NCBI GenBank assembly: GCA_022701365.1
Contig: JAKUHH010000025.1
Coordinates: 744,001 to 808,000, forward strand
DNA from: Mycocentrospora acerina
Taxonomy: Eukaryota; Ascomycota; Dothideomycetes; Pleosporales
Reading direction: 5' to 3'
DNA length: 64,000 nt
Part shown: positions 21,679 to 33,188 of the stretch, piece after piece
How the letters are laid out: each line of letters begins with the position of its first letter
How positions within the stretch are numbered: the first letter of the stretch is position 1
Translations under genes and position numbers: made by a program
The notes under the pieces: model-generated
The model's input: only the letters and a program-made list of their open reading frames with translations
What the model was told of the DNA's origin: nothing
Databases searched by the model: none

Positions 21679-22076
21679 TGTGAATTGAGAGTGTTTTGGT
21701 AGTAATGCTTCTAAAGGAAGGAGTTGTAGTTGTTTATCTTGGACAAGGTTGTGGCTCGTAAGGTGTTTACTTTTGTTGTTTGGTTGGTCCGCGCAGTCGC
21801 TGCCCAGCACCAAAACCGCGCTAATTTAGCCTTCACGTGTGTCAGCCATTGGACGGCAGAAGCAAGATGATGAACCCGCTACGAGCAGAGCTTGATTTCC
21901 CTGCGACACAGATCCGCCCTTGACATCTTCACCAACATTGCTGTACACCCGTCCGAAGCTATATCAGACGTGTCCCAGGACTTTACTCGCAAATCAACCC
22001 CCATTCCAACCGATAACAACATCCGCGCAAGCGCTCCTCGTCTCTCGTCACCAGCGGGGCCTCATCCACCGTCATC
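21679..22076. promoter_or_regulatory. shared promoter of the dynein light chain and VTC1 genes, with CACGTG
   Basis: This 398-bp divergent spacer contains CACGTGT at 21834-21840, about 240 bp before the VTC1 ATG. Yeast Pho4 and Neurospora NUC-1 bind CACGTG, and VTC genes belong to the phosphate regulon in yeast. The functional link here is inferred. Confidence 0.5.
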
Positions 22077-22509
22077 ATGTCTACCCAACCTCTGCTGCAA
22101 ACCGCCCCGGGTACCTTTCCTCCTTCAGCTTCCCCGGACATTACCTAACACCGTATATATAGGCAAACGGATCGCCCTCCCGACACGCGTTGAACCCAAG
22201 GTCTTCTTCGCCAACGAGCGCACCTTTCTCTCATGGCTCAACTTCACCGTCATCCTAGGCGGCCTCGCCATTGGACTTCTTAACTTTGGTGACAAGGTCG
22301 GAAAGATCAGCGCCGGCCTGTTCACGCTTGTCGCTATGATGGCCATGATCTATGCGCTGTTTACGTTCCATTGGCGCGCAAAGAGCATTCGCATGAGGGG
22401 ACAGGGCGGCTTTGACGACCGACTGGGACCCACAGTGCTTGCGATTGCGCTGTTTGCCGCCGTGGTGGTGAACTTTGTGTTGAGGTTGACTGTTGGAAAC
22501 GGAAAATAG
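22077..22509 (+). CDS. VTC1: vacuolar transporter chaperone subunit 1
   Basis: Exons 22077-22110 and 22163-22509 (intron 52 bp with branch site CTAAC) give 126 aa, the normal length for Vtc1. MSTQPLLQTAPGKRIALPTR is followed by VEPKVFFANERTFLSWL, the signature before the first membrane span of the DUF202/VTC domain. Three hydrophobic segments follow, with GKISAGLFTLVAMMAMIYALF and the LRLTVGNGK end. Known role: membrane subunit of the VTC complex that makes polyphosphate from ATP and moves it into the vacuole. It has no SPX or catalytic tunnel domain of its own, so it acts with Vtc4 and Vtc2/3 encoded elsewhere. Longer upstream open frames belong to the leader. Confidence 0.94.
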
Positions 22510-24482
22510 AGAGCGCCTTTCGTCATCAAGGGTGGCACAGGAAGTCTGTGGGCAAGAAGACAGCGTTCGCGGTGCAAGTGAAGGCCTTTTCAAATGCCGT
22601 CTCTCGACATTCGACGCGGTCTACAATTTCGGATGCAGTGATGAGCACCGCATAATGGTTTTGACGAAACTCTCAGACTCAACGAGAGGTAGGCATCATA
22701 AAATAAGGGTTGATTATGAGAGAGATGAGAGGAGCCTTTGTAGAGCTCGTGTTCGTATTGAGTTTGAATTGTTATCGTTTTTATAGGATTGTTTCCCCTA
22801 GCTCTCGCCAAATGATATGGTTGTGAACTTCAGACCTTTGTTAGCTTTTGACAACCATGTATGCTTCAGTGCGCCAGGGATTAGGATATGTCGTGGCCAC
22901 GAACGCGACACTGGATGCATGGGTGGTATGTTGTTCATGACAGGAGGGATTTAGTTAGAGGTTGTACCTCGAAATATTCAGATTGCGGGTCTGATATGCA
23001 CAGGCGCTTGGGTTCGAATGCTCGGATGTCGTGGGTTCATTGCGCCCATTGCGTCTGCGACGTGGGTTGGGATGCAGCTTTGTTGAGTACGAGAAGATGG
23101 GCAAGTTTGACAGTTGACACATGACTAAGGGTTGACGCCAATTGCAGAATTGACTACGCACAACAGGCGACTGATTCAGCAGAATGTAAACACTAGCACG
23201 CTCGACACTGGACGTCTGCCGTGATGGCGGCAGAAGCAGATGAGGATCCTCACTGCGTCATTGTTGTTTACATGGTTCTGGAAAAGGGTCAATACACAAC
23301 CTCGTCGAGGGCTGGTTCCGCGTTGCACAAAACAGGCCCAGGCCGAAAGCGAACGGTTCATTTGATGTGGAGTCGAACGAGAGCGGAGCAGCGTGTGGCG
23401 CGAGCGTGTCATGCTGATAGGCCGAACCAGCACCATTCTGGCCGGATAGGCAGCGCCATCCCTGGCAGCGAGTGGAGTGTATGGTTCTGGGTTCATTGTT
23501 CGGGCAGACGGCAGCGTTGGAGTGCGGGTATCGCCATGCTGGAGGAGCTCTGTGGCCGCGGTGAGGCGAGGCGGCCAAGTCGAGTGCTGCCCCAGCCAGG
23601 CACTCTACATTCTACATGCTACAAGCTACATGCACGCCTGCATGCAGACCACACCGGGCATGCAGCATGCAAGCCGGCGAAAAGGCCATGTCCACCCCGG
23701 CAGCGGTGAGGCTGGGCGAACGCGTAAATCATGCGGCGGCGCGGTCACGGGCAGGCAAGTCAGCATGCGCGCACAAGTTGCCCACCTGTCCCCAGTGCAC
23801 TGAGGATGGGCACCTGCCCGATTCGCCGCGCGTATTCGTCTGGCGGGCGCTGGGCTGTTATCTCGGGGCCGGCTGCTTTGGGACGACGGGCGCTGCAGGT
23901 ACACAGGTACAACAAACAAGTGGCCGTGGCCCATCCGCTGTCATTCAGAACAGCGCGTCGAGGTGCCGCACAAGGCCAGCAGCCGTGCTGGGAGCACGCA
24001 GTCACGCCGCCACGCAGCCACGCAGCCAGTCGCCTGGGCAGCGTAGCGTGCGCGACTTGCGGGTAGCGTCCTGCAAGGCAGAGTGAATGGATGAGTGCGA
24101 CGCTTCTCGTGCTGTGCTCTGGCCGCCAAGCGCCTTGTCCGCAACCAGCCCTGGTTTCCTTCCCCTTCTCACCACCCCAGAGGTCTTTTCCCATCCACGT
24201 CGAGTCGATCCCTCCTCACCCACACGCCAGCCCACACTGTGCCCACGCCCATTCTTCAGCCCGCTGCAGCGCTCCCCCCCATTGCTTGCTCCGCTGCTGC
24301 TGCAGCGCCGTTGCCTGCCAGCTGCTGAGAGCCTCGCCGGCCGCCCTGCATAGCCCCCAACCCACGCCCGCAAACGGCCTGCTCGCTGCGTGTACTGCCA
24401 TCACCTCCACCACCGTCACCACCACCACCACCACTGCCACTAGCACCACCTCCACCAACACCTCCACCTCCACCCAGCCACC
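22510..24482. other. long GC-rich intergenic region and leader of the casein kinase gene
   Basis: It spans about 2 kb. From about 23200 to 24480 it is GC-rich, and overlapping open frames occur in most frames on both strands, the pattern of composition-driven chance. The last 90 nt before the start at 24483 are an extended cac/tcc-rich pyrimidine leader. Around 23605-23680 there are many short tgcatg/catgc elements. No protein family is recognised. Confidence 0.5.
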
Positions 24483-26200
24483 ATGTCGAGCGGAAGCACC
24501 TCGTCCAACGTCGTTGGCGTGCACTACCGCGTCGGCAAGAAGATTGGCGAGGGCAGCTTCGGCGTCATCTTCGAGGGCACCAACCTGCTCAACCAGCAGC
24601 AGATCGCCATCAAGTTTGAGCCGCGCAAGAGCGACGCCCCCCAGCTGCGCGACGAGTACCGCACCTACAAGATCCTTGTCGGCTGCCGTGAGTTCTTCCC
24701 TTCTTTCCCCTTTTCTCTGCCCGTCGTGTTGGGGTGAGGTTGTCGCGCGTCCTGGACTGCTGCTTCGCGATGTCTTTGGCACAATGAGCCTGCCGCACTG
24801 GACCCCAACTCTCGCTGCCTGTCACCCCTATCAGTCTTCACGTCTCGTCGTATCTCTGCAACATGTCGCTGCTCTCCATTTTGTAATGCAACACAACTTA
24901 GCTCAGACACGTCTCTGGCTTCAGACACGCAAATGAATCTTGACTAACCAACCGCAGCCGGGATTCCCAATGTCTACTACTTTGGTCAGGAGGGTCTGCA
25001 CAACATACTGGTCATCGACCTTCTCGGACCCAGCTTGGAAGACTTGTTCGACCACTGCAACAGGAAGTTCTCCATCAAGACGGTTGTCATGGTAGCCAAG
25101 CAGATGGTATGTTACTGTCGCAAAATCTTCTTTTTCCACCGTGTGTTAACAATCCGTAGCTGTCGAGGGTGCAGACAATCCACGAGAAGAATCTCATCTA
25201 TCGAGACATCAAGCCTGACAACTTTCTGATTGGACGTCCTGGCTCCAAGAGTGCAAACGTCATCCATGTTGTTGACTTCGGTATGGCAAAGCAGTACCGT
25301 GACCCCAAGACAAAGCAGCACATTCCATACAGAGAGCGCAAGTCTCTGTCGGGTACTGCCCGATACATGAGTATCAACACCCATCTTGGACGTGAACAGT
25401 CCCGCCGAGACGACTTGGAGGCCCTTGGTCACGTTTTCATGTACTTCCTGCGAGGCGGTCTCCCATGGCAAGGACTCAAGGCAGCTACAAACAAGCAAAA
25501 GTACGAGAAGATCGGAGAGAAGAAGCAGACGACGGCGATCAAGGATCTCTGCGATGGATTCCCTGGTACGTTTATATCGGATCATCCTCGTCAACACAAC
25601 TAACCTTTCACAGAGGAATTTAACAAATACCTGAGCTACGTCCGCAACCTTGGATTCGAGGATACCCCTGATTACGACTATCTCCGCGAGCTCTTCACTC
25701 AGGCGCTCAAGAGCACTGGTGAAATCGAGGACGGCGAGTACGACTGGATGAAGCTCAACAACGGAAAGGGTTGGGAAGCGATGAAGTCGCACGCGTCGGC
25801 TGTTCAAGCCATGCACACCTCGGGCGCTCATCACAACTCGTCGACTGCTGTTAACGTCCATGGTCAGCCACACAGGCAACCAAAGACGCACTTGCCTGTC
25901 GACCACCACCGTCTGAATGAACCGCTCCCCAAGCCTGGAGCGACTCGCGCTCAGCCCGGAAGAAGCCCAAGAGATAACATGCGCGACCCACAAGTAAAGA
26001 GGAAGAGCATGGGGGAGCTCGCACCACCCGAAGGTGCGTCCACCCAGGCACAGTTCCAACACAGCCAGCCAACTCTAGCAGCAAACCGCGCGACACCCGC
26101 TCAAAGCCCAAGCGCACAGCAGCCCAGGCGACATGAGCCTGAGAAGCAAGGCGCAATGCAGAAGCTCATGAACATTCTGTGCTGCGGCGCTGGAAAATAA
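24483..26200 (+). CDS. casein kinase I, palmitoylated YCK type
   Basis: Exons 24483-24687, 24958-25106, 25160-25565 and 25614-26200 (introns 270, 53 and 48 bp) give 448 aa. Seen: glycine loop GEGSFG (22-27), K44 in AIKFEP, catalytic YRDIKPDNF (D134), DFG (157-159), and the CK1-specific SGTARYMSINTHLG and GGLPWQG. The tail is Gln/Pro/Ala-rich and ends NILCCGAGK, with the C443-C444 pair that in yeast Yck1/Yck2 is palmitoylated for plasma-membrane anchoring. Known roles: endocytosis, septins and morphogenesis, and nutrient sensing. The first intron is far longer than its neighbours. The exon 1-2 junction reads CPGIPNVYYFG, as in the family. Confidence 0.95.
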
Positions 26201-26998
26201 ATTAATTGCGCCTGCTTCGTTCGATATCGTTCCTTTTGCGTCGCATCCTGGAGTCCCTTTTGAGCGATCTTGGTCATGTTTTCTTGCTGTATAGTTATTT
26301 TGTAATGACTGATAGACGGGATCGAAAATCTCCTTTGACGGTATGTTAGGTAATACTCTCACGACGAGCGCATCGCCTCGACGCCTGCCTGGATTCCTTC
26401 TCTTCATCATTTTGTTCAAGTTTGCGCTTCCGCAAAACGAGTTGCATCACCTCGACTGGCAACCTACCTGGAAGCGGTTTTACTGGCGTCCGCGGCGTCG
26501 TGGTTAGGGGAGTAGTCAGTTTGGTATCTTATTCATCATTCATCTGTGTGTGTTGGGGAAGGGAGAAAAGTAGCATGGCAGGGAGTCACCTGTTCTGGAG
26601 GGGGACACATTATTGTATCGGTTGAGGCTGTAGGATGAAGGTTCCTGTTTCATTTTGGCTAGGTAGATGGTAGTGAAGCAATAGAGACGCAATTCACTCA
26701 CATCTGTATTTGACATATACTGTATTATATCACGGCGAAGTTACGGTAAAATCAGGCAGCTCTATTGTTCTCAGTGATGTGCCCTTTCGTCCACAAGTGT
26801 ATTGGTAATCTGCAGTGAGATTCGTAGTACCTGAGGCTGTGTCAATGTGCCTTTCACGTGATCTAATTCTCCGCCGCAGAGTCGCGCGACATCGCGAACC
26901 TCAACTTTGTGACGGTGTCACGACACCCCTGCAAACTCATCAACCACGTCGAATTCCACCCATCGCTTACCCTCGAATCGATTCTAGATACTCTTGCG
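26201..26998. other. intergenic region; CK1 3' end and SWC4 promoter
   Basis: A 0.8-kb stretch with no supported gene. An 8-bp palindrome TCACGTGA lies at 26854-26861, about 140 bp before the SWC4 start. Confidence 0.5.
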
Positions 26999-28979
26999 AT
27001 GGCTTCGGGACGCGATGTGCGCGAAATGCTCGGGCTGCCTTCTGGCAGTGACACTCCAAAGGCTGCGGTTCAAAAGCGACCGAAGCCTGCGGGGTCGTCG
27101 AGAAAAATACGTACGTGGTAGCAGTAGTAATGAATACATTAGGCGGCATGGGAAAGTTTGTGCTGACGGGATCCATGCAGAGGGCGTTGCGCGCGAAGTT
27201 GCGGCGCTGTATGGCGAGCGGCCTCCCCCGGTAGCCGTCTACGAAGAAAAGAAGGCATACCGAGCGAAGAGGCAGAGCACAGGGCCGGCAAAGAAATGGT
27301 ACTGTCTCCAACAGACGCAATGTTGCTGGCAGCTGGGCTAACTGCCCGCGAACAGGATACAGCAGCCCTTTACCAACCCAGCACGCGCCGACGGCCTCGT
27401 CTTGAAGCACTGGCGGCGCAAGCCCGTCTTCACACCGCCCGTGCAGGAAGGCGACGACATGGCCATGCAGGAGACAGAGAGCGCCGAAGCATACCTCGAG
27501 TCGTGCGCCGACTACGTCAAGTACGACATCAAGATTGACCGGGTGGAATATACGGATGAGGACTACGACGCGCATCTGCAGAGCGACGAGTGGAGTCGCG
27601 AGGAGACGGACTACCTTGTGCAGCTGGTAGGAGACTATGCCTTTAGGTGGGCTGTCGTCTGGGATCGCTACGACTTTCAGCCTCCACGGCCGGCGCACCC
27701 TCAGCAGGAGAGCCTGAATGGCGATACAGACCTGGCGCTGGCAACGCTGCCCTACCCTCAGTCTAAGAAGCGGTCTGTGGAAGATCTCAAGGCGCGGTTC
27801 TACGACATTTCGGCCAAGCTGATGAAGCAGCGCATACCAGAAATGCACATGGACGCCGAGCAGTACAGTACCTACGAAATGCTCACAAAGTTCGATCCCA
27901 TCATGGAGCGCAACAGAAAACACCTTGCCGCTGCCCTCATCAACAGGACCATGGACGAAGTCAAGGAGGAAGAATTCCTTCTCACAGAGCTGCAGCGCAT
28001 CAACATGGCTGCCAACCGCCTAGACGCCGAACGTGAAGAGCTCCGAGCCCGTCTCGACGCACCCCCAGCAAATACATCCGCCACGCCAGGACTCCAAGCA
28101 TTCACCTCATCGCAAGCCCTACAGCAGCTCTTCCAGCAACTCTTCCAGCAAGATCGCAGCAAGAAGCGCGCAGCCGGCGGCGGCACAGGGCCCGGCCGAC
28201 TCAGCCTCTCAGCCAACGACATGGTCCACACTCCCGGCTCCGCCCAAGCGCAACTCTCGGCCGCCAACCGCCGCCAAAGCATGGCCCAGCAGCCCGCGGC
28301 TCAAACCCCCGTCAAGCAACTCTCCCCCCACCAAGAACACCGCTTCAACGTGTCGACGCACGAGCGCCTCACCTCGGGCGTCACATTTGGCTCCGACAAG
28401 CTGCTCAAGATGCGCCAGGCAAAGAGCAACGTGCAGACGCAGAAGATTGGCGCCGCACTCGCGGAACTGGGCGTCGCGGACGTGATTAGCATCCCCACGA
28501 GTCGCGTCAGCGAGGTGTTTGAGAGCCTCGTCACAAAAGTGGGGAAGCTGCTCGATGTCAGGAAGGTGAGGGAGAAGGAGGAGGGCGAGTGCCGGGTGCT
28601 GATGGCGATGAAGGAACGGCGGGGTGGAGGTGGAGGTGGGGGGGAAGGGGGTGCAGATCATGAAGAGGAGGGGTCAGGAGGGATACAAGGGAGGAGTCAA
28701 GAGGGCGATGACGACGATGAGGATGAGGATGACGCAGAGGGGGATGGCGAGACGGAGGGACCAGGACAGGACGACGACGATGACGACGACGACGACGATG
28801 CAGATGCGGACAGAGACGCAGATGCAGATGCAGATGATGGCGATGTTGACGCAGAAGGCGAGGACGATAGCAAGCAGGCGAGCCGGGCGACAAGCCAGGG
28901 CGCTACAACAGGCCACAAGCGGAGTGCCAGTGTCTTTAGCCAGGGGAGCCAGCCCAGCGAAAAGAGGGCTAGGACGTAG
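26999..28979 (+). CDS. SWC4: SWR1/NuA4 complex subunit Swc4 (DMAP1 homologue)
   Basis: Exons 26999-27110, 27181-27298 and 27356-28979 (introns 70 and 57 bp) give 617 aa. The N-terminus GRDVREMLGLP, then GVAREVAALYG, and KKWIQQPFTNPARADGLVL followed by KHWRRK are Swc4 blocks. A SANT-type segment follows (SDEWSREETDYLVQLV...RWAVVWDRYDF), then the DMAP1 helical region (RSVEDLKARFYDI). The segment TFGSDKLLKMRQAKSNVQTQ and the following AALAELGV are the conserved C-terminal part. Known role: shared subunit of the SWR1 H2A.Z exchanger and the NuA4 acetyltransferase. The C-terminal 120 residues are a low-complexity Gly-, then Asp/Glu-rich tail coded by GAY/GCA repeats, a likely site of length polymorphism. 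Confidence 0.93.
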
Positions 28980-29113
28980 GTGTTTTTATTGTGTATACGT
29001 AGCATTGGTTTTCTGCGGCAACTTAGCGATGGCGTTGTTTTTTTTTCTTTTTCGTCGAGGGTGGGTGACCGAGCGAGCGAGTGAACAAGTGGATTAGGGG
29101 GATACAATCCCCT

Positions 29114-29182
<69 letters not shown>

Positions 29183-29743
29183 CCCCATCCCAATACACTG
29201 CAATGCCTTTGTCTTTTGGCCTGTTTGCTTTGCAGTGAGTGAGTGAGTGGGTGGGTGTGTATGTCATGTGTTGTAGTGGAAGTGATTTGGGAACGTCCCA
29301 TTCTGACAGACTGACAGACTGACAGACTGACTGAATGGTTAGGTAAGTAAGCAAGTAGGTAGGTAGGTAAGTAAGTAGGTAGGGGTATTGTAAATATGGC
29401 AATGGTATGAAAAAGACGCATTCAGTCAGTTTCTCACTCACTCACTCACTCATTCCAGCCATGACATGCACCAACATTCCGAGCTTCACACTGGGAGAAG
29501 AAGAAAAAAACTGCACGTTGATTCGAATACCACATACGACGCTAATCCTACCAATCAATCCCCGACCCGATTTTCCAACGCCGAGCCTTGTAATCACAGA
29601 GGCATCAATCAACCAATCAATCAATCAATCAATGCAACCAGGCCTAGAGTTATCTGTTGTCTGTCCTGCCCTCGCTGCTTGCTTGCTTTCTAACCAAAAC
29701 GGCATTACGTACATTTGTCGATCCTGCTGCGTGGATGGAGTGT
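28980..29743. other. repeat-rich intergenic region between convergent SWC4 and p24 genes
   Basis: It contains a 64-nt poly-C tract (29115-29178) and clusters of tetranucleotide repeats: gaca/gact at about 29307-29334, gtag/gtaa at 29340-29384, ctca at 29432-29452 and aatc at 29601-29632. The frames across it are low-complexity artefacts. No gene is supported. Confidence 0.75.
29115..29178. repeat. homopolymer tract of 64 C
   Basis: An uninterrupted run of 64 C on the plus strand (64 G on the minus strand). It sits between the 3' ends of two convergent genes, 136 bp after the SWC4 stop. The exact length may carry sequencing error. Confidence 0.9.
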
Positions 29744-30541
29744 CTATGTAAGCTTCTGCTTGATGAAGAAGGCGCGCAGATGCGAGAGCTGCCACGCGCA
29801 AGTGACACCGAGGACGGCGAGTTGGATCAGGGTCCAGCGGACGACGCGGGAGTTTGTGTGTTCGGACTGGTCGCGGAATTCGGCTTCACGTTCCTGTGGG
29901 TGAATGTGTTAGCATGGCATGTCTTCGTCCTCCTCCGACTACCCCAGAGGCACTGATGAGGCAACATACCCTCTGGAAGATCTGCTCCCTTCGCACGTCT
30001 TGCAGCCTGCTGTTCAACTCCTGCACCTTTTGCACTAGTGTCTCGACCTTGCTCTTGTCGGTGCTCTCAATCTTGCTGGTCTCGCCAATCGCCATGTCGA
30101 GCGTGAACTTGACCGTGCCGTGGACGCCGCTGCCCAGCCAGCTGCTGCTGCTCTGCACATTCTGCGGGGTGACACAGATGCGGTGCTGGCCCGAGTCGGC
30201 GGCGCTGAAGGTGAAGCGGCCAACGTTTGCGCCGCGCTGGGCGACAATGCGGTGGTCGTGGTCGAAGGATTCCTCGACGGTTACGAAGACGCCAACATCG
30301 TCCTTGTTCTGGTAGGTTTTGGAGACAGGGTCCCAGACTTCGGCGTGGTAGTGGGCTGGCGGGCGATTGTCAGCTGTGGTGGTTCCTGGGGTTGGGGAGG
30401 GGGAGTCCAAGTACCGACTACCAGCGTGTCTTTGGGGAGTTCCTCAAAGAAGCACTTTTGCACGGCGCCGTCGATGAAAAAGTGAAGCGCTTGGGCGGGA
30501 ATGGCCAGCGCGGCGGCGAGCAGCACGGAGGGCTTCCACAT
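29744..30541 (-). CDS. p24 family cargo receptor, alpha class (Erp1/TMED4/9-like)
   Basis: Exons 30415-30541, 29970-30355 and 29744-29893 (introns 59 and 76 bp) give 220 aa. A signal peptide (MWKPSVLLAAALAIPAQA) precedes LHFFIDGAVQKCFFEELPKD, the start of the GOLD domain. C30 and C103 are the disulfide pair. A coiled-coil stem ends in QEQIFQR-like residues, then a single membrane span (about 189-208) and a cytosolic tail LRAFFIKQKLT. The tail has the FF motif for COPII and a KxKxx signal for COPI. Known role: cycles between ER and Golgi as a cargo adaptor for GPI-anchored and other secretory proteins. Which yeast Erp is orthologous cannot be told from this alone. Confidence 0.92.
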
Positions 30542-31277
30542 GTTGAGTGATTTCTTCTGGGAGGGCGCCGCGAGGAATTGGACGTGACGCGGAGGTGTGT
30601 CTTGAATCTCGAACAGACAGGTGGAGGTCTGCATGCGGTTAGGCTGGTCCCTTGTCTAGCGCCGCAACTGTAACTGTGAATCCTCGTGTCGTGCACATTC
30701 ACGTCTGATGGCCTGCCATTGACTAGTCTTGTTCCAATCGAGCGTCGTTCTACATCACCGTGGAATTCATGTTCATGTTCATCGTCACTAAAACTGTCAG
30801 TCTGTTCGGTGCCTCAGTGCTCGCCTTTTTGGACGGTTTAGAAGGGCAAGATCTGGTACTTTGAGTGAGTTGGCACCAGATCTTCGCCCAATATCACATG
30901 CTGCCCCATTTCTATACAATGCTGCTTCTCGAGGAAAGGCACAGAAACGAGTAGTTTGGAGAGCATGAACTTCCCTTCACGATGACAACTCGAGTCAGCA
31001 CCGCAGCCATCCCCGCAAACGCCGAACCCCGCAACAACTAACCTAGGCACATACATGCATAAGTCTTCCGTCGCGGTCGCCCCATCCGAGCTTACTCTAA
31101 GTTCTGTAGAACATCGTTTTGACCTTCAATACCAAACGTCTTTGCATCGAACTTGCTCGGTTGATCCAGTTCCCGCTTGTCAAGCTGTCTCGGTCTTCAC
31201 TCCAATTGCCTCAAACATCATCAGATACCCAACACTACCACAAAAAAGTACAATCCTGAATCTACTGATATCTTCCA
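30542..31277. other. divergent spacer between p24 and SDR genes
   Basis: A 736-bp promoter region of both neighbours. It has a short direct repeat gttcatgttcat at about 30769-30781. No further structure is seen. Confidence 0.5.
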
Positions 31278-32262
31278 ATGGCGCTCTTCAACATATCCCC
31301 CGACAAGTTCCATGTCCTAAGCTCCACTCCCAAAACGATCCTCATAACGGGCGGCTCCTCAGGCATAGGGCTTTCAACAGCTACTCTGCTCTCCTCTTTG
31401 AACCCTTCTCATAACCTCGTCCTCCTTGACATACAATCTCCGCCTCCTTCTTTCACTCACGCATCATCCCATCTGCTAGTCCAAACCTGCGACATCACGT
31501 CATGGCCCTCGCAGCGCGCTGCTTTTGAAGCCGCATACCAAAAATTCGGACGGATTGATTGTGTATTCGTCAATGCAGGCATCGCAGAGCATGGCGAACA
31601 GTTTTTTACCGACGAGCTGGACGCAGATGGCATGCTGAAAGCGCCGGACCACAGGGTGTTGGACCTCGACATGAATGCCGCGGCTGACACAACGAAACTT
31701 GCGATTCATTATTTGAGGAAAAATAAGGGTGGAGGAGAGATTGTGTTGACAGCAAGTTTGGCAGGGTACCTGGCGAGTGCGGGAGCGTCGTTGTATTCTG
31801 CTGCGAAGCACGGTGAGTAATCATCTTCATTAGATGTAAAATCACGGGCTAATGTCATGACCAGGTGTTGTGGGTCTGATGCGCGCCCTCAAACAGGAGT
31901 GTGCAAAACTCGACATAAGTATTTCTGTCGTTGCGCCTGCTATCACGGTCACACCAATCCTGACAGCAAACAACCGCCGTATGAATGCTGCGCCTGACGT
32001 CTACGCTGCCGAGATGGCAAAGGCTGGCGTGCCCATCAACAGACCAGAGTCCATTGCATTGGCAGTGTGCTGGCTGTTCAACGAGGGTAAGGCTGGAAAC
32101 GGCGCTGGAATCTTCATTCAAGCGGATAAGTTCTCTGACCTAGAGAGGGGGCTAGCAAAGAGTAGGGAACAGTGGATGGGCAAGGAGATGCTGGATCTAT
32201 TCAGAGGAGGTAGAACAGCACCGCTGTTCGCGAGACTTGAGGGTGAAAAGGCTAAGATTTGA
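31278..32262 (+). CDS. short-chain dehydrogenase/reductase (classical SDR)
   Basis: Exons 31278-31812 and 31865-32262 (intron 52 bp) give 310 aa. The Rossmann motif TGGSSGIG is at 24-31, D51 at the end of beta-2 (favouring NAD(H)), NAG at 99-101, and the catalytic S160, Y173 and K177 with the usual Ser-Tyr spacing of 13. The layout resembles NAD-dependent 15-hydroxyprostaglandin dehydrogenase-like SDRs of fungi; the substrate is unknown. No targeting signal or membrane segment is visible. Neighbours give no pathway context. The splice joins SAAKHG to VVGLMRAL, the expected helix after the active site. Confidence 0.9.
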
Positions 32263-33188
32263 AGACCGAGGACCAGTTGTTGTACGGCCATTGTATTGGT
32301 AAGAAGTATTTGAATGGGAACCAAAATATTGATTCTTAAGGCTTCGATTGTTTCAACTCCAAGACCTTTTCTGTACACGTCAACAAGAGAATAGACAGTC
32401 ATACAGATTGACAACTTCCAAGTTTTGCTCCTTCTCAGCTTTGATGCTTGCATCCAAGAAACCCCCTCACGTTCAAAAAACATTGACGTGTTCCAAGTAC
32501 AATAAAAGCAGGTATCAACTATGACAAACCAGTCCGATCGAAAGAAGATGCGATCTATCGCTGGTCATCGTCCATACATCGTCCAACCACCACCTGCCAC
32601 CGGGCCGTAAAACACACTACTCACAGAAAACACCGTCACAACACCTCATCACCACCAATATAAACCTCCGTTTTTCCGAATGTCTAAATTCTAGAATCAT
32701 GGTACGGATACCGGCAGGGTAACGGCTTGTGGATCACCCATCGGGACGCGCTCCGACGAAAGCTGAACATGAATAACAAGGGACCATGACCTCATATCTG
32801 GGCGCGACACGCAGTCACGAGAGTGATACACGAAGCACTTTGATGTGATGCCAGGAATAATAGTAAAATTAGTAGTCGCTAGGATGGTGTGGCGCAGAGA
32901 AGAACGATGCCTTGCTTTCGAGGGTTCCAAGCCACGTAACGTCGACGCAATGGGGCGTGGCTGACGTTGTCGTCCCACCAGCTGCGAATTCTATGTGCAC
33001 GAAAATTGTATAGATAGTCTGGATATTTCGCACTCTGGGAAAGAGCATTCAGATCAGCTTGCACTCTCCATCTTCATATTTGGTTGGCTTCATCACCAAA
33101 CCGCACTTTGCTCCACTCCACTCCATTACGTTCTATCAATCCCAGATATAAACAGCACAACAACAACAACCCACACAAATCCACCAAG
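32263..33188. other. intergenic region
   Basis: A 0.9-kb stretch between the SDR and MARVEL genes, read in the same direction. The leader before 33189 has an aacaac-rich stretch. No gene is supported. Confidence 0.5.

Noticed and set aside
23200..24480. Many overlapping long open frames on both strands
   Set aside because: GC-rich sequence lowers stop frequency in all frames; none shows a domain or spliced continuity.
29100..29450. Poly-Gly frames on the minus strand across the poly-C tract
   Set aside because: They are translations of a homopolymer and tetranucleotide repeats, not proteins.
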